Positions 27,777 through 35,021 of a stretch of 64,000 nt of DNA are shown here, piece by piece. The stretch comes from Caulobacter sp. GTDB lineage: Bacteria; Pseudomonadota; Alphaproteobacteria; Caulobacterales; Caulobacteraceae. The position numbers and the translations under genes were made by a program. The stretch spans positions 1-64,000 of the forward strand of contig JARWZW010000030.1 in assembly GCA_029866155.1 (NCBI GenBank), given 5' to 3'. Under the pieces are notes generated by a model. That model ran no database searches. It saw nothing but the letters and a program-made list of their open reading frames with translations, and was not told where the DNA came from. The first letter of the stretch is position 1; each line of letters starts with the position of its first letter.

Positions 27777-28916
27777 TTGAACTTCGATTTTTCCGACGAG
27801 CAGAAGCAGCTGCGCGATGAAGCCAGGCGCTTCCTGACCGACCGCTGCAGCCCCGCCGCCGTCCGGGCGATCCTCGAAGGGCCGGAACCGTTCGACCGCG
27901 GCCTGTGGAAGGGTCTGGCCGAGATGGGCTTCCTCGGCGCCGCCATCCCCGAGGAATACGGCGGCGTGGGCCTGGGCCATCTGGAGCTCTGCGTCATCGC
28001 CGAGGAACTGGGCCGCGTCGTCGCCCCCGTGCCCATGGCTTCCTCCATCTATCTGGCAGCCGAGTTCCTGATGGCGGCCGGCACGGAAGAGCAGAAGTCC
28101 CGCTGGCTGCCGAAGCTGGCCTCCGGCGAGACCATCGGCTGTTTTGCCTGGTCCGAGGGCGTCGGCCGGGTGACCCCCAAATCGATCCGCACGGCCGTCA
28201 ACGGCGGAACAATCAGCGGAACCAAGGCGCCCGTCGCCGATGGCGATGTCGCCGGCCTGGCCATTGTCGCCGCCCGCAGCGGGACGGGAACCGGCGAGAA
28301 CGCCATCAGCCTGTATCTGGTAGACCTGATCGGGGCTGGCGTCTCGGTGGAGGCCATCGACACCATTGACCCGACCCGCAGCCAGTCGCGGATCGTCTTT
28401 GACGGCGCCCCGGCCGAACTGCTGGGCCTCGCCGGCGAAGGCTGGGCTATCGCCTCGCAGGTCATGGACCGGGCCGCCGTCCTGGTCGCCTTCGAACAGG
28501 TGGGCGGTTCCGACCGCGCCCTGGAAATGGGCCGCGACTACGCCCTGGACCGCATGGCCTTTGGCCGGCAGATCGGCAGTTTCCAGGCGGTCAAGCACAT
28601 GCTGGCCGACATGTATGTCGCCGCAACCCTGGCCCGTTCCAACGCCTATTACGGGGCCTGGGCCCTGTCGACCGGCTCGTCGGAGCTGCCGGTTGCGGCG
28701 GCCACGGCCCGGGTCTCGGCCACGGACGCCTTCCAGCACTGCGCCAAGAACAATATCCAGGTCCATGGCGGCATGGGCTTTACCTGGGCCTTTGACTGCC
28801 ACCTCTATTACCGCAGGGCCAATGCCCTGGCCCTGGGCCTGGGTTCCAAATCCACCTGGGAAGACCTGTTGATCGACCGACTGCGCCAGCGCAACGACGC
28901 GCCCGCAGCCGCCTGA
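27777..28916 (+). CDS. Acyl-CoA dehydrogenase (probable non-catalytic-type subunit)
   Basis: A 379-residue acyl-CoA dehydrogenase beginning at a TTG codon 5 bp after GGGAGG; the sequence M-N-F-D-F-S-D-E-Q-K-Q-L-R-D-E is typical for the family. The middle domain has C-F-A-W-S-E-G near residue 122 and the C-terminal domain Q-V-H-G-G-M-G-F-T-W near 320. After that it reads H-L-Y-Y-R-R-A where many members have a glutamate-bearing loop, so it may lack the catalytic base. It is followed 52 bp later by a second dehydrogenase gene, as in heteromeric acyl-CoA dehydrogenases. Confidence 0.9.
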   Translation: MNFDFSDEQKQLRDEARRFLTDRCSPAAVRAILEGPEPFDRGLWKGLAEMGFLGAAIPEEYGGVGLGHLELCVIAEELGRVVAPVPMASSIYLAAEFLMAAGTEEQKSRWLPKLASGETIGCFAWSEGVGRVTPKSIRTAVNGGTISGTKAPVADGDVAGLAIVAARSGTGTGENAISLYLVDLIGAGVSVEAIDTIDPTRSQSRIVFDGAPAELLGLAGEGWAIASQVMDRAAVLVAFEQVGGSDRALEMGRDYALDRMAFGRQIGSFQAVKHMLADMYVAATLARSNAYYGAWALSTGSSELPVAAATARVSATDAFQHCAKNNIQVHGGMGFTWAFDCHLYYRRANALALGLGSKSTWEDLLIDRLRQRNDAPAAA

Positions 28917-28968
28917 TCCGAAAGCCCAACCACCCTCACCGTTTCCCTTCCAGCGAAGGACCAAAGAC

Positions 28969-30225
28969 ATGAATTTCGACGACACGCCCGAAGAAGCCGC
29001 CTTCCGCGCCACCGCCCGCGCCTGGCTGGACGCCCATGCGCCCAAGGAACTTGAAGCCGAGCTGAAGATGAGCGGCTTTGGCGGCATGACCCTGAAATCG
29101 GTCGACCCCATGGCCGCCTCCAAGGCCTGGCAGGCGAAGAAAAAGGCGGCCGGCTGGGCCTGCCTGCACTGGCCCAAGGACTATGGCGGCCGGGGCGCCA
29201 CCCCCATCGAGCGGGTGATCTGGGGCCAGGAGGAAGGCGTGTTCGGCGTTCTGTCGGGCACCTTCACCATCGGCCACGGCATGTGCGGCCCGACCTTGAT
29301 GGCCTGGGCCACGGAAGAACAGAAGCGCGAGCTTCTGCCGCCCATGGCGTCCGGCGAGCATATCTGGTGCCAGCTGTTCAGCGAACCGGCCGGCGGCTCC
29401 GACCTGGCCGGCCTGCGCACCCGGGCCGAGAAGGCCACGGACGGCTCCGGCGACTGGATCATCAATGGCCAGAAGATCTGGACCAGCGGCGCCCAGCACA
29501 GCGACTATGGCATCCTGATCACCCGCACCGACAGCGATGTGCCCAAGCACAAGGGCCTGACCATGTTCTTCCTGAGCATGAAGTCGCCCGGCGTCGAGAT
29601 CCGCCCGATCAAGCAGGCCAATGGCCAGTCGGGCTTCAACGAGGTCTATTTCACAGACGTCCGCATCCCCGACGCCCAGCGCCTGGGCGCCGTGGGCAAT
29701 GGTTGGCAGGTGTCCCTGACCACCCTGATGAACGAGCGGCTGTCCATCGGGTCTGGCATGCCGACCGGTTTCCCCGAGCTGTTCGACTATTGCATGAACC
29801 TGCAGACCGAGGACGGTCCGGCCATTGACGACCGGTCGGTGCGCTCGCGCCTGGCCACCTATGCGGTGCGGGCCAGCGGCCTGAAATACACCGGCATGCG
29901 GGCCATCAGCGCCCTGTCGCGAGGCGAGACCCCGGGACCGGAAAACAGCATCGGCAAGCTGGTCGCCGGGGCCAGCATGCAGGAACTGGCCATGTTCGCC
30001 CTGGACCTCCAGGGACAGGCCGGTGTGGTCAGCGACCCCGCCCAGGCCGAGGCCGGCGCCCGGTTCCAGGCCATGCTGATGCGCTCGCCCGCCACCCGGG
30101 TGGAAGGCGGTACCGACGAGATCCTGCGCAACATCATCGCCGAACGGGTGCTCGGCCTGCCCGGCGACATCCGGGTCGACAAGGATGTCGCCTTCAAGGA
30201 CATCCCGACCCGCGGCCGGGGGTAG
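28969..30225 (+). CDS. Acyl-CoA dehydrogenase (catalytic-type subunit)
   Basis: A 418-residue acyl-CoA dehydrogenase. It carries F-S-E-P-A-G-G-S-D-L-A-G-L near residue 138 (flavin/substrate contact), G-Q-K-I-W-T-S-G near 170, and the C-terminal R-V-E-G-G-T-D-E-I-L-R-N, whose glutamate is a candidate catalytic base. With the gene just upstream it probably forms a two-subunit enzyme. The natural acyl-CoA substrate is unknown; no other beta-oxidation genes are adjacent. Confidence 0.92.
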   Translation: MNFDDTPEEAAFRATARAWLDAHAPKELEAELKMSGFGGMTLKSVDPMAASKAWQAKKKAAGWACLHWPKDYGGRGATPIERVIWGQEEGVFGVLSGTFTIGHGMCGPTLMAWATEEQKRELLPPMASGEHIWCQLFSEPAGGSDLAGLRTRAEKATDGSGDWIINGQKIWTSGAQHSDYGILITRTDSDVPKHKGLTMFFLSMKSPGVEIRPIKQANGQSGFNEVYFTDVRIPDAQRLGAVGNGWQVSLTTLMNERLSIGSGMPTGFPELFDYCMNLQTEDGPAIDDRSVRSRLATYAVRASGLKYTGMRAISALSRGETPGPENSIGKLVAGASMQELAMFALDLQGQAGVVSDPAQAEAGARFQAMLMRSPATRVEGGTDEILRNIIAERVLGLPGDIRVDKDVAFKDIPTRGRG

Positions 30226-30278
30226 GAACACGGGGGGCTGGCGGGTCCCGGGCGAACAGCGGCTCTGCCCGCCCCCGT

Positions 30279-30354
30279 CAGCCTTCGGCTGCGTGAGTTT
30301 CTCTCCAGGGGGAGAAGGGTTTGGCGAGGCTTTCTCTCTCCCCGTGGGGGGAGA
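30279..30354. repeat. Cluster of three short hairpins
   Basis: Three successive hairpins lie between the dehydrogenase and bfd: CAGCC-TTC-GGCTG (30279-30291), TCTCC-AGGG-GGAGA (30302-30315) and TCTCCCC-GTGG-GGGGAGA (30337-30354). The composition resembles GC-rich intergenic repeats common in alphaproteobacterial genomes, but this is the only copy in the window. Confidence 0.5.
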
Positions 30355-30408
30355 CGGTGTAACGCTTGGGGCGTCGGACGAGGGCGGCCCCGGCTCTTGA
30401 CGATTAGA

Positions 30409-30435
30409 TGCGAATGCGTTGCAACGTCGTTCGCA
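30409..30435. promoter_or_regulatory. Palindromic operator candidate upstream of bfd-bfr (Fur-like)
   Basis: TGCGAA (30409-30414) and TTCGCA (30430-30435) are inverted around the perfect 10-bp palindrome CGTTGCAACG (30417-30426). The TGCnAA half-sites and the iron-storage genes downstream suggest an iron regulator such as Fur; the match is by eye. Confidence 0.4.
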
Positions 30436-30482
30436 ATTTGCTACAGCCTGACTCAATCGAAGCCGCCAGAGAGTCCGCTGTC

Positions 30483-30668
30483 TTGTACGTCTGCAACTGC
30501 AATGGCATCCGCGAACGCGAGGTGCGCCAGGCCATCGACGAGGGCGCCTCACGGCCGGCCGACATCTTTCGGCGCCAGCAGTGCCAGCCGCAATGCGCCA
30601 AGTGCGTCTGTGACATGCGGCGGATGATCGATGAGCAGCGGGAAACCCTGCGCTACGCCGCGGAATAG
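30483..30668 (+). CDS. bfd: Bacterioferritin-associated ferredoxin
   Basis: A 61-residue [2Fe-2S] protein. The four cluster cysteines are in V-C-N-C-N-G and P-Q-C-A-K-C. In other bacteria Bfd docks on bacterioferritin and passes electrons to its haem to release stored iron. I place the start at TTG 30483, because Bfd proteins begin M-Y-V-C-N-C-N; an ATG at 30408 would add 25 residues and would cover the palindromic operator candidate. The bacterioferritin gene follows 116 bp downstream. Confidence 0.88.
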   Translation: MYVCNCNGIREREVRQAIDEGASRPADIFRRQQCQPQCAKCVCDMRRMIDEQRETLRYAAE

Positions 30669-30784
30669 GCGCAGGCCACCTATCTGGCCGCCCCTGACAT
30701 CACGGTCTGTTCACCCCGTCACGCCTTGCCAGCCGTTGCCTGTGCGGGCGTACTGTCCGCCTCGAAAAACAGGGAATCACCGCC

Positions 30785-31276
30785 ATGAAGGGCGATCCGG
30801 CCATTATCCGCATCCTGAACGCGGTCCTGACCAACGAACTGACGGCGGTGAACCAGTATTTCCTGCACGCCCGGATGTACCAGCACTGGGGCCTGAGCCG
30901 GATCGGCCAGATCACCTATGACGAGTCCATCGGCGAGATGAAACACGCCGATAAGCTGATCAAGCGCATCCTGTTCCTGGATGGCCTGCCCAACCTGCAG
31001 GACCTGCACAAGCTGAAGGTCGGCGAGACCGTGCCTGAAGGGCTGGCCGCCGATCTGGCGGTCGAGGTTGGCGGCCGGGCGACCCTGATCCCCGGCATCC
31101 AGGCCTGCGATGCGGCCCAGGACTATGTCAGCCGCGAACTGCTGGTCGAGATCCTGTCAGACACAGAGGAACATATCGATTTCCTGGAAACCCAGCTGGA
31201 CCTGATCCGCACCCTGGGCGAGGCCAACTACCTGCAGAGCGCCATGGGCCCCCTGGAAGGCGGCGGGGGTCACTAG
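30785..31276 (+). CDS. bfr: Bacterioferritin
   Basis: A 163-residue four-helix ferritin that stores iron in a 24-subunit shell. Ferroxidase ligands Glu18, Glu51, His54, Glu94 and His130 are at the expected positions, as is the haem ligand Met52. At the position of E. coli Glu127 the sequence reads Thr, within D-T-E-E-H, so the ligand may come from a neighbouring glutamate; I recall the same D-T-E-E-H motif in some other bacterioferritins. It is probably co-regulated with bfd by iron. An inverted repeat follows at 31293-31338. Confidence 0.95.
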   Translation: MKGDPAIIRILNAVLTNELTAVNQYFLHARMYQHWGLSRIGQITYDESIGEMKHADKLIKRILFLDGLPNLQDLHKLKVGETVPEGLAADLAVEVGGRATLIPGIQACDAAQDYVSRELLVEILSDTEEHIDFLETQLDLIRTLGEANYLQSAMGPLEGGGGH

Positions 31277-31292
31277 ACGAAGGCCGGTCAGC

Positions 31293-31338
31293 TTCGCCTC
31301 AAGTGGTCCAGCGGGCCAGAGGCTTCCCTTGAGGCGAA
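31293..31338. terminator. Large two-tier hairpin downstream of bfr
   Basis: TTCGCCTCAAG (31293-31303) and CTTGAGGCGAA (31328-31338) form a perfect 11-bp stem; inside it TGGTCC/GGGCCA (31304-31318) forms a second one with an AGC loop. No T-run follows. It may end the bfr transcript. Confidence 0.45.
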
Positions 31339-31359
31339 CGGGTCATCACTCCGCCCCCT

Positions 31360-31472
31360 AGAGCCTGTTTCGATCCGATAGCCGCTTAGCACTTATCGGA
31401 ACATGCTCTGATTCAAAGGGTTAGAGCATGTTTCGATCCGATAACCGCTTCACACTTGTCGGAAAATGCTCT
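31360..31472. repeat. Bipartite palindromic repeat, copy C (MITE-like)
   Basis: The 113-bp element has two palindromes of the same type (31360-31409 and 31423-31472), each with AGAGC.../...GCTCT ends and a CGATCCGATA core, separated by the linker GATTCAAAGGGTT (31410-31422). TA flanks both ends. The right end supplies the stop codon of the receiver-domain gene at 31471-31473. Confidence 0.9.
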
Positions 31473-32265
31473 ACCTCCTGCCGCCGTCCGGTTCGGTCGG
31501 GAAGAAGTCCATCAACCGCGCCACCGCCGGCTTGAGGCGGGCCATATCGGCGCTATCACCAATGGCCTGGCCAAGGGCGGCGGCGGCCTCCATCAGTTTC
31601 AGGTCCCCCACGGCGACAGCGGCCTGTTGCAGGTCCACGGCCTGGGCCAGCATGGCGCGCCGGGCCTGGGGCCAGTCGGTCCCTACAGCCTGGTAGGCGG
31701 CGCGAACGATCCTCAACGACTGCAGGATCTTGGCCTGGGCCGGGGTTTTCTGAGCGTCGGAGCGACGCTTGCGCGGGCCGGTATAGTCGCCGCTGTTGAA
31801 CCGCCGACGGTCCGGTCCGACATAGTGGACCGCTTCCACCCAGTCCCTGGGCTTGAGGGCCACGGCCTCGAGGCGACGGACCAGGTCCTTGATGGTAAAG
31901 GGCTTGCGAAGGAATTCATGGACGCCGGCGTCGCGGGCATTGAGGATGGTCTGTGCGGTCGCGTCGCCCGTGACCATGATGATCGGCGCCTTGCGGCAGG
32001 ACAGATCGCTGCGCCGAAAGGTCCTGGCCAGCCGGGCGCCGTCCAGCTCCGGCCCCGTATTCTCGACAAACAGGATCTGGGGATCCACCGCCCGCGCTGT
32101 ATGGATCGCCTTGCCATCCGAGGCGGCGGTCCAGACCTGACAGGTTACAAGACTGCGCAGCAGTTCCTGCAACAGCTTGTTGGCGGCCGAATTCGGATCA
32201 ACAATAAGAACCCGCTGCAGTTGCGGGGCCATGCGCTGCATGATCCTGTCGTCGGCGCTCAGCAC
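31471..32265 (-). CDS. Atypical receiver-domain protein (Asp-to-Glu at the phosphorylation site)
   Basis: A 264-residue protein with an N-terminal CheY-like receiver and a C-terminal helical region. The receiver has V-L-I-V-D-P at 19-24 (one of the two usual acidic residues is lost), V-T-G-D with Thr99, and L-R-K-P-F with Lys121. The residue where phospho-aspartate is expected is Glu68, in F-V-E-N-T-G-P-E-L-D-G. The C-terminal half carries V-G-P-D-R-R-R-F-N-S-G-D, a motif I associate with a conserved Caulobacter family. GTG at 32265 is the chosen start; ATG at 32241 and 32232 are alternatives. The stop is made with repeat copy C. It probably signals without classical phosphorylation. Confidence 0.82.
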   Translation of the reverse strand: MLSADDRIMQRMAPQLQRVLIVDPNSAANKLLQELLRSLVTCQVWTAASDGKAIHTARAVDPQILFVENTGPELDGARLARTFRRSDLSCRKAPIIMVTGDATAQTILNARDAGVHEFLRKPFTIKDLVRRLEAVALKPRDWVEAVHYVGPDRRRFNSGDYTGPRKRRSDAQKTPAQAKILQSLRIVRAAYQAVGTDWPQARRAMLAQAVDLQQAAVAVGDLKLMEAAAALGQAIGDSADMARLKPAVARLMDFFPTEPDGGRR

Positions 32266-32285
32266 TGCTAGTATGGATCCACGAT

Positions 32286-32332
32286 CATTAAACCGGACAG
32301 GTTAATGTCACAAACAGTGTAAACATACTGTT
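32286..32332. promoter_or_regulatory. Two adjacent palindromes in the divergent promoter region
   Basis: CATTAA and TTAATG are inverted with 10 bp between them (32286-32307), and AACAGT and ACTGTT with 8 bp between (32313-32332). They lie in an AT-rich patch between the receiver gene and the PpiC-type gene, about 20 bp from the former. They look like operator sites for unknown dimeric regulators. Confidence 0.45.
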
Positions 32333-32526
32333 GCAGATCGACTTCCGACATAGCTCCATTCTTTGGTCTGCGCCGTGCGGAATGGCTTGAAATGATCGGG
32401 TCCATCTTCTTTCCATCTAGTTTTGATGATTCCGGCAGAACCTGAATGGGTCCGGGCGCCGAAAGGATTCCCAAGCGCCCTGAAAGTCTCTAGTTGGACC
32501 CGACAGTCCAAGGAGCTTTCCTGCCC

Positions 32527-33537
32527 ATGGCCAGGCGATCCATTGCCCTTCCGTTGCTGCTGAGCCTGGTGACCAGCCTGTTGCTGGCCGCCTGCGACAC
32601 CGAAAAACGGGATGACCGTCCGCCGGAAACCGGCGACCGGGCGGTCGCCCGGGTGGATGGCCAGCCCATCTGGGCCTCCGACGTCAAACGGGAAGCTGTG
32701 TCCCAGGGCCTCATCGGCGAGGGCGAGCCCCTGGACATCCAGTCCGACCTGTTCAGGCAGGTGCTGGAGGAGGTCATTGACCGGGATCTGCTGGCAGCCG
32801 AGGCCATCAAGCGCGGCATCAACAAGGATCCGACGGTCCAGCGGCGGCTTGCGGCGGCCCGCAAGCGAATCCTGGGCGACATGCTGGTCGCCGGCGTCGT
32901 CGAAAAGGGCGTGACCGAGGAGAACATCCAGACCCTTTATCGCGAGCAGCAGAAACTTTCGGCCCGCTCGGAAGAGATCAAGGCCCGCCAGATCCTGCTG
33001 CCATCGGCTCCCGCGGCCGAGGACGTCAAGAAGCTGCTGGCGGCGGGCGCCTCCTTCGACGCCCTGGCCATGGAGCGGTCAACCGACAGCGCCACCCGCT
33101 TCAGCGGCGGCGATTTTGGCGGCTTCTTCACACTGGATGTCATGTCGCCCGCCTATCAGGCGGCGCTGAAGGCTGCGCAGCCGGGACAGATCGTCGGTCC
33201 CGTCGCAGTCGAGGGCGGCTGGGCCATCGTCCGGGTCGATGAAAAACGACCCGAACAGCCCATAGCCATCGAGGCGGCCCGGCCGCAGATCGTCCGTTTT
33301 CTGACCTATGGACAGGTGCGCGACCTGCTTGAGAAGCTGCGGGGCGGCGCCAAGGTCGAGAACCTTCTTCCCAAGGGCCCGGCCCTGCCCGGAGCGCCCA
33401 GCGAACCGGCGGCCGCTCCCCCCGCCCCCCCTGCGACGCCCACCCCCACCAATCCCGGGCCGACCAATCCTGGGCCGGCGCCCGATGCGCCCACCGCCTC
33501 GCCGCCCGCCAAAACCCCGGGACCCGCCAAGCCATGA
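32527..33537 (+). CDS. PpiC-type peptidyl-prolyl isomerase lipoprotein
   Basis: A 336-residue periplasmic lipoprotein. The signal peptide ends in L-L-L-A-A-C, a lipobox, so the mature protein begins with a lipidated cysteine. A helical SurA-like N-terminal part is followed by a parvulin domain at about residues 150-240 (K-A-R-Q-I-L-L, then G-G-D-F-G-G-F-F). The end is a long Pro/Ala/Thr-rich tail. It resembles EpsD-type foldases. The ATG at 32527 follows AAGGAG. Its stop overlaps the argJ start by 4 bp, an unusual coupling of an envelope foldase to arginine synthesis. Confidence 0.87.
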   Translation: MARRSIALPLLLSLVTSLLLAACDTEKRDDRPPETGDRAVARVDGQPIWASDVKREAVSQGLIGEGEPLDIQSDLFRQVLEEVIDRDLLAAEAIKRGINKDPTVQRRLAAARKRILGDMLVAGVVEKGVTEENIQTLYREQQKLSARSEEIKARQILLPSAPAAEDVKKLLAAGASFDALAMERSTDSATRFSGGDFGGFFTLDVMSPAYQAALKAAQPGQIVGPVAVEGGWAIVRVDEKRPEQPIAIEAARPQIVRFLTYGQVRDLLEKLRGGAKVENLLPKGPALPGAPSEPAAAPPAPPATPTPTNPGPTNPGPAPDAPTASPPAKTPGPAKP

Positions 33538-34988
33538 CCCGCAAGACCGGAAAGTCCTCCTCCGCGCTGGATATCCCGGCCCGGGCCCTTGAAGCCGCCG
33601 CGAAGCCGGCCGAAATGGTCGGGCAGGCCGTCGAGCGCGCCCTTGATCCCCTGGCCTCGGCCATCAAGCGCGCGGCCCTCAAACGGGCCCAGAAGAGCAG
33701 CGAGACCCCGCCTCCGGCCGGAGCCAGCGCCCCGACCACGCCCGGAAAGCCGGGCCTGCTGGTGTCGCCCCTGGCCGTGCCGTTTCCGGAAATCGCCCCG
33801 GTGGCCGGAGTCGAGATCGCCACGGTCCGGGCCGGTTTCTACAGGCACGAGCGCGACGACCTGCTGATCATGAGCTTCCCCCAGGGGGCCAGCTGCGCCG
33901 GTGTCTTCACCCGGCACGGGGTCGGATCGGCGCCGGTGGACTGGTGCAAGCGCCAGCTCACCGCCTCCAGGGGGGAGGATGTCCGGGCCCTGGTGGTCAA
34001 TGCCGGCTGCGCCAACAGCTTCACCGGCAAGCCCGGCGCCGACGCCGTGCGGCGGGTGGCGACAGCGGTGGGCAAGCGCTTCGACTGCCGCCAGCGGGAT
34101 GTGATGATGGCCTCGACCGGGGTGATCGGCGTGGTCCTTGATGACTCAAGGATCACAGCCCGCCTGGCCGAGGCGGAGGCGAAAATGACTCCCGACGGCT
34201 GGACCGCCGCTGCCCAGGCCATCATGACCACCGACACCTTTGCCAAGGGCGCGGTGGCGACGGCCCTGATCGACGGCCATCCGGTGCGGATCGCCGGCAT
34301 CGCCAAGGGTTCGGGCATGATCGCTCCGGACATGGCCACCATGCTGTCGTTCGTGGTCACTGACGCCGATATCGCGCCGGCCGCCCTCCAGACCCTGGTC
34401 AGCCTCTATGCCCGTTCGACCTTCAACGCCGTGACGGTGGATGGCGACCGGTCGACCAATGACACCCTGCTGCTGTTCGCCACGGCCAAGTCTTCCGCGC
34501 CGCGCATCAGCCGGGCCGGAGACCGCCGACTGGCCGATTTCCGGGAGAAGCTTGAAGCCCTGTTGCTGGACCTGGCCCTGCAGCTGGTCCGGGATGGCGA
34601 AGGGGCGAGCAAGTTCGTCAAGATCACCGTCACCGGCGCTGAAAGCCACGCCTCCGCCCGCAAGATCGCCCGGACAGTCGCCGAAAGTCCCCTGGTCAAG
34701 ACGGCCTTCGCCGGCGAGGACGCCAACTGGGGGCGGATCGTCATGGCCGTGGGCCGGGCCGACGAACCGGTCAACCGCGACCGGATGAGCGTACGGTTCG
34801 GAGATCTGGTCGCCGCCCAGGACGGCCTGGTCTCGCCGACCTACTCCGAGGAAAAGATGAGCGCCTACATGAATAACCAGGAGCTTGAAGTCGGGATCGA
34901 CGTCGGGGTGGGACGCGGCCATGCCGTGATCTGGACCTGCGACCTGACCAAACAGTATGTGGCGATCAACGGCGACTATCGCAGCTGA
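33534..34988 (+). CDS. argJ: Bifunctional glutamate N-acetyltransferase / amino-acid acetyltransferase
   Basis: ArgJ moves the acetyl group from N-acetylornithine to glutamate in arginine synthesis. The product is 484 residues, about 75 more than usual. The extra N-terminus is Lys/Ala/Pro-rich, and the conserved enzyme begins at P-L-A-V-P-F-P-E-I-A-P. The self-cleavage site is in M-I-A-P-D-M-A-T-M-L, where the threonine becomes the nucleophile of the beta subunit. The end has the conserved D-L-T-x-x-Y-V-x-I-N-x-x-Y-R-S. It overlaps the foldase gene (ATGA). An internal start giving a normal-length protein is possible but has no obvious ATG near residue 75. Confidence 0.93.
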   Translation: MTRKTGKSSSALDIPARALEAAAKPAEMVGQAVERALDPLASAIKRAALKRAQKSSETPPPAGASAPTTPGKPGLLVSPLAVPFPEIAPVAGVEIATVRAGFYRHERDDLLIMSFPQGASCAGVFTRHGVGSAPVDWCKRQLTASRGEDVRALVVNAGCANSFTGKPGADAVRRVATAVGKRFDCRQRDVMMASTGVIGVVLDDSRITARLAEAEAKMTPDGWTAAAQAIMTTDTFAKGAVATALIDGHPVRIAGIAKGSGMIAPDMATMLSFVVTDADIAPAALQTLVSLYARSTFNAVTVDGDRSTNDTLLLFATAKSSAPRISRAGDRRLADFREKLEALLLDLALQLVRDGEGASKFVKITVTGAESHASARKIARTVAESPLVKTAFAGEDANWGRIVMAVGRADEPVNRDRMSVRFGDLVAAQDGLVSPTYSEEKMSAYMNNQELEVGIDVGVGRGHAVIWTCDLTKQYVAINGDYRS

Positions 34989-34994
34989 CGCACA

Positions 34995-35020
34995 GACCGG
35001 GCCGCAAGGCGGCTCCGGTC
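34995..35020. terminator. Bidirectional hairpin between argJ and pstS
   Basis: GACCGGGCCGC (34995-35005) pairs with GCGGC-CCGGTC (35009-35020) with one bulged T and an AAG loop. It lies 7 bp after the argJ stop and 2 bp after the convergent pstS stop. No T-run, so a Rho-independent role is uncertain. Confidence 0.45.
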
Positions 35021-35021
35021 C

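Noticed and set aside
28936-30552. Long minus-strand open frame (538 codons) over the acyl-CoA dehydrogenase gene
   Set aside because: It is the antisense shadow of a clear plus-strand enzyme; its composition (Gly/Ala/His/Asp-rich, no motifs) reflects codon bias in a GC-rich gene.
32286-32307. CtrA binding site (TTAA-N7-TTAA)
   Set aside because: The two TTAA are 10 bp apart, not 7; kept only as a palindrome of unknown regulator.
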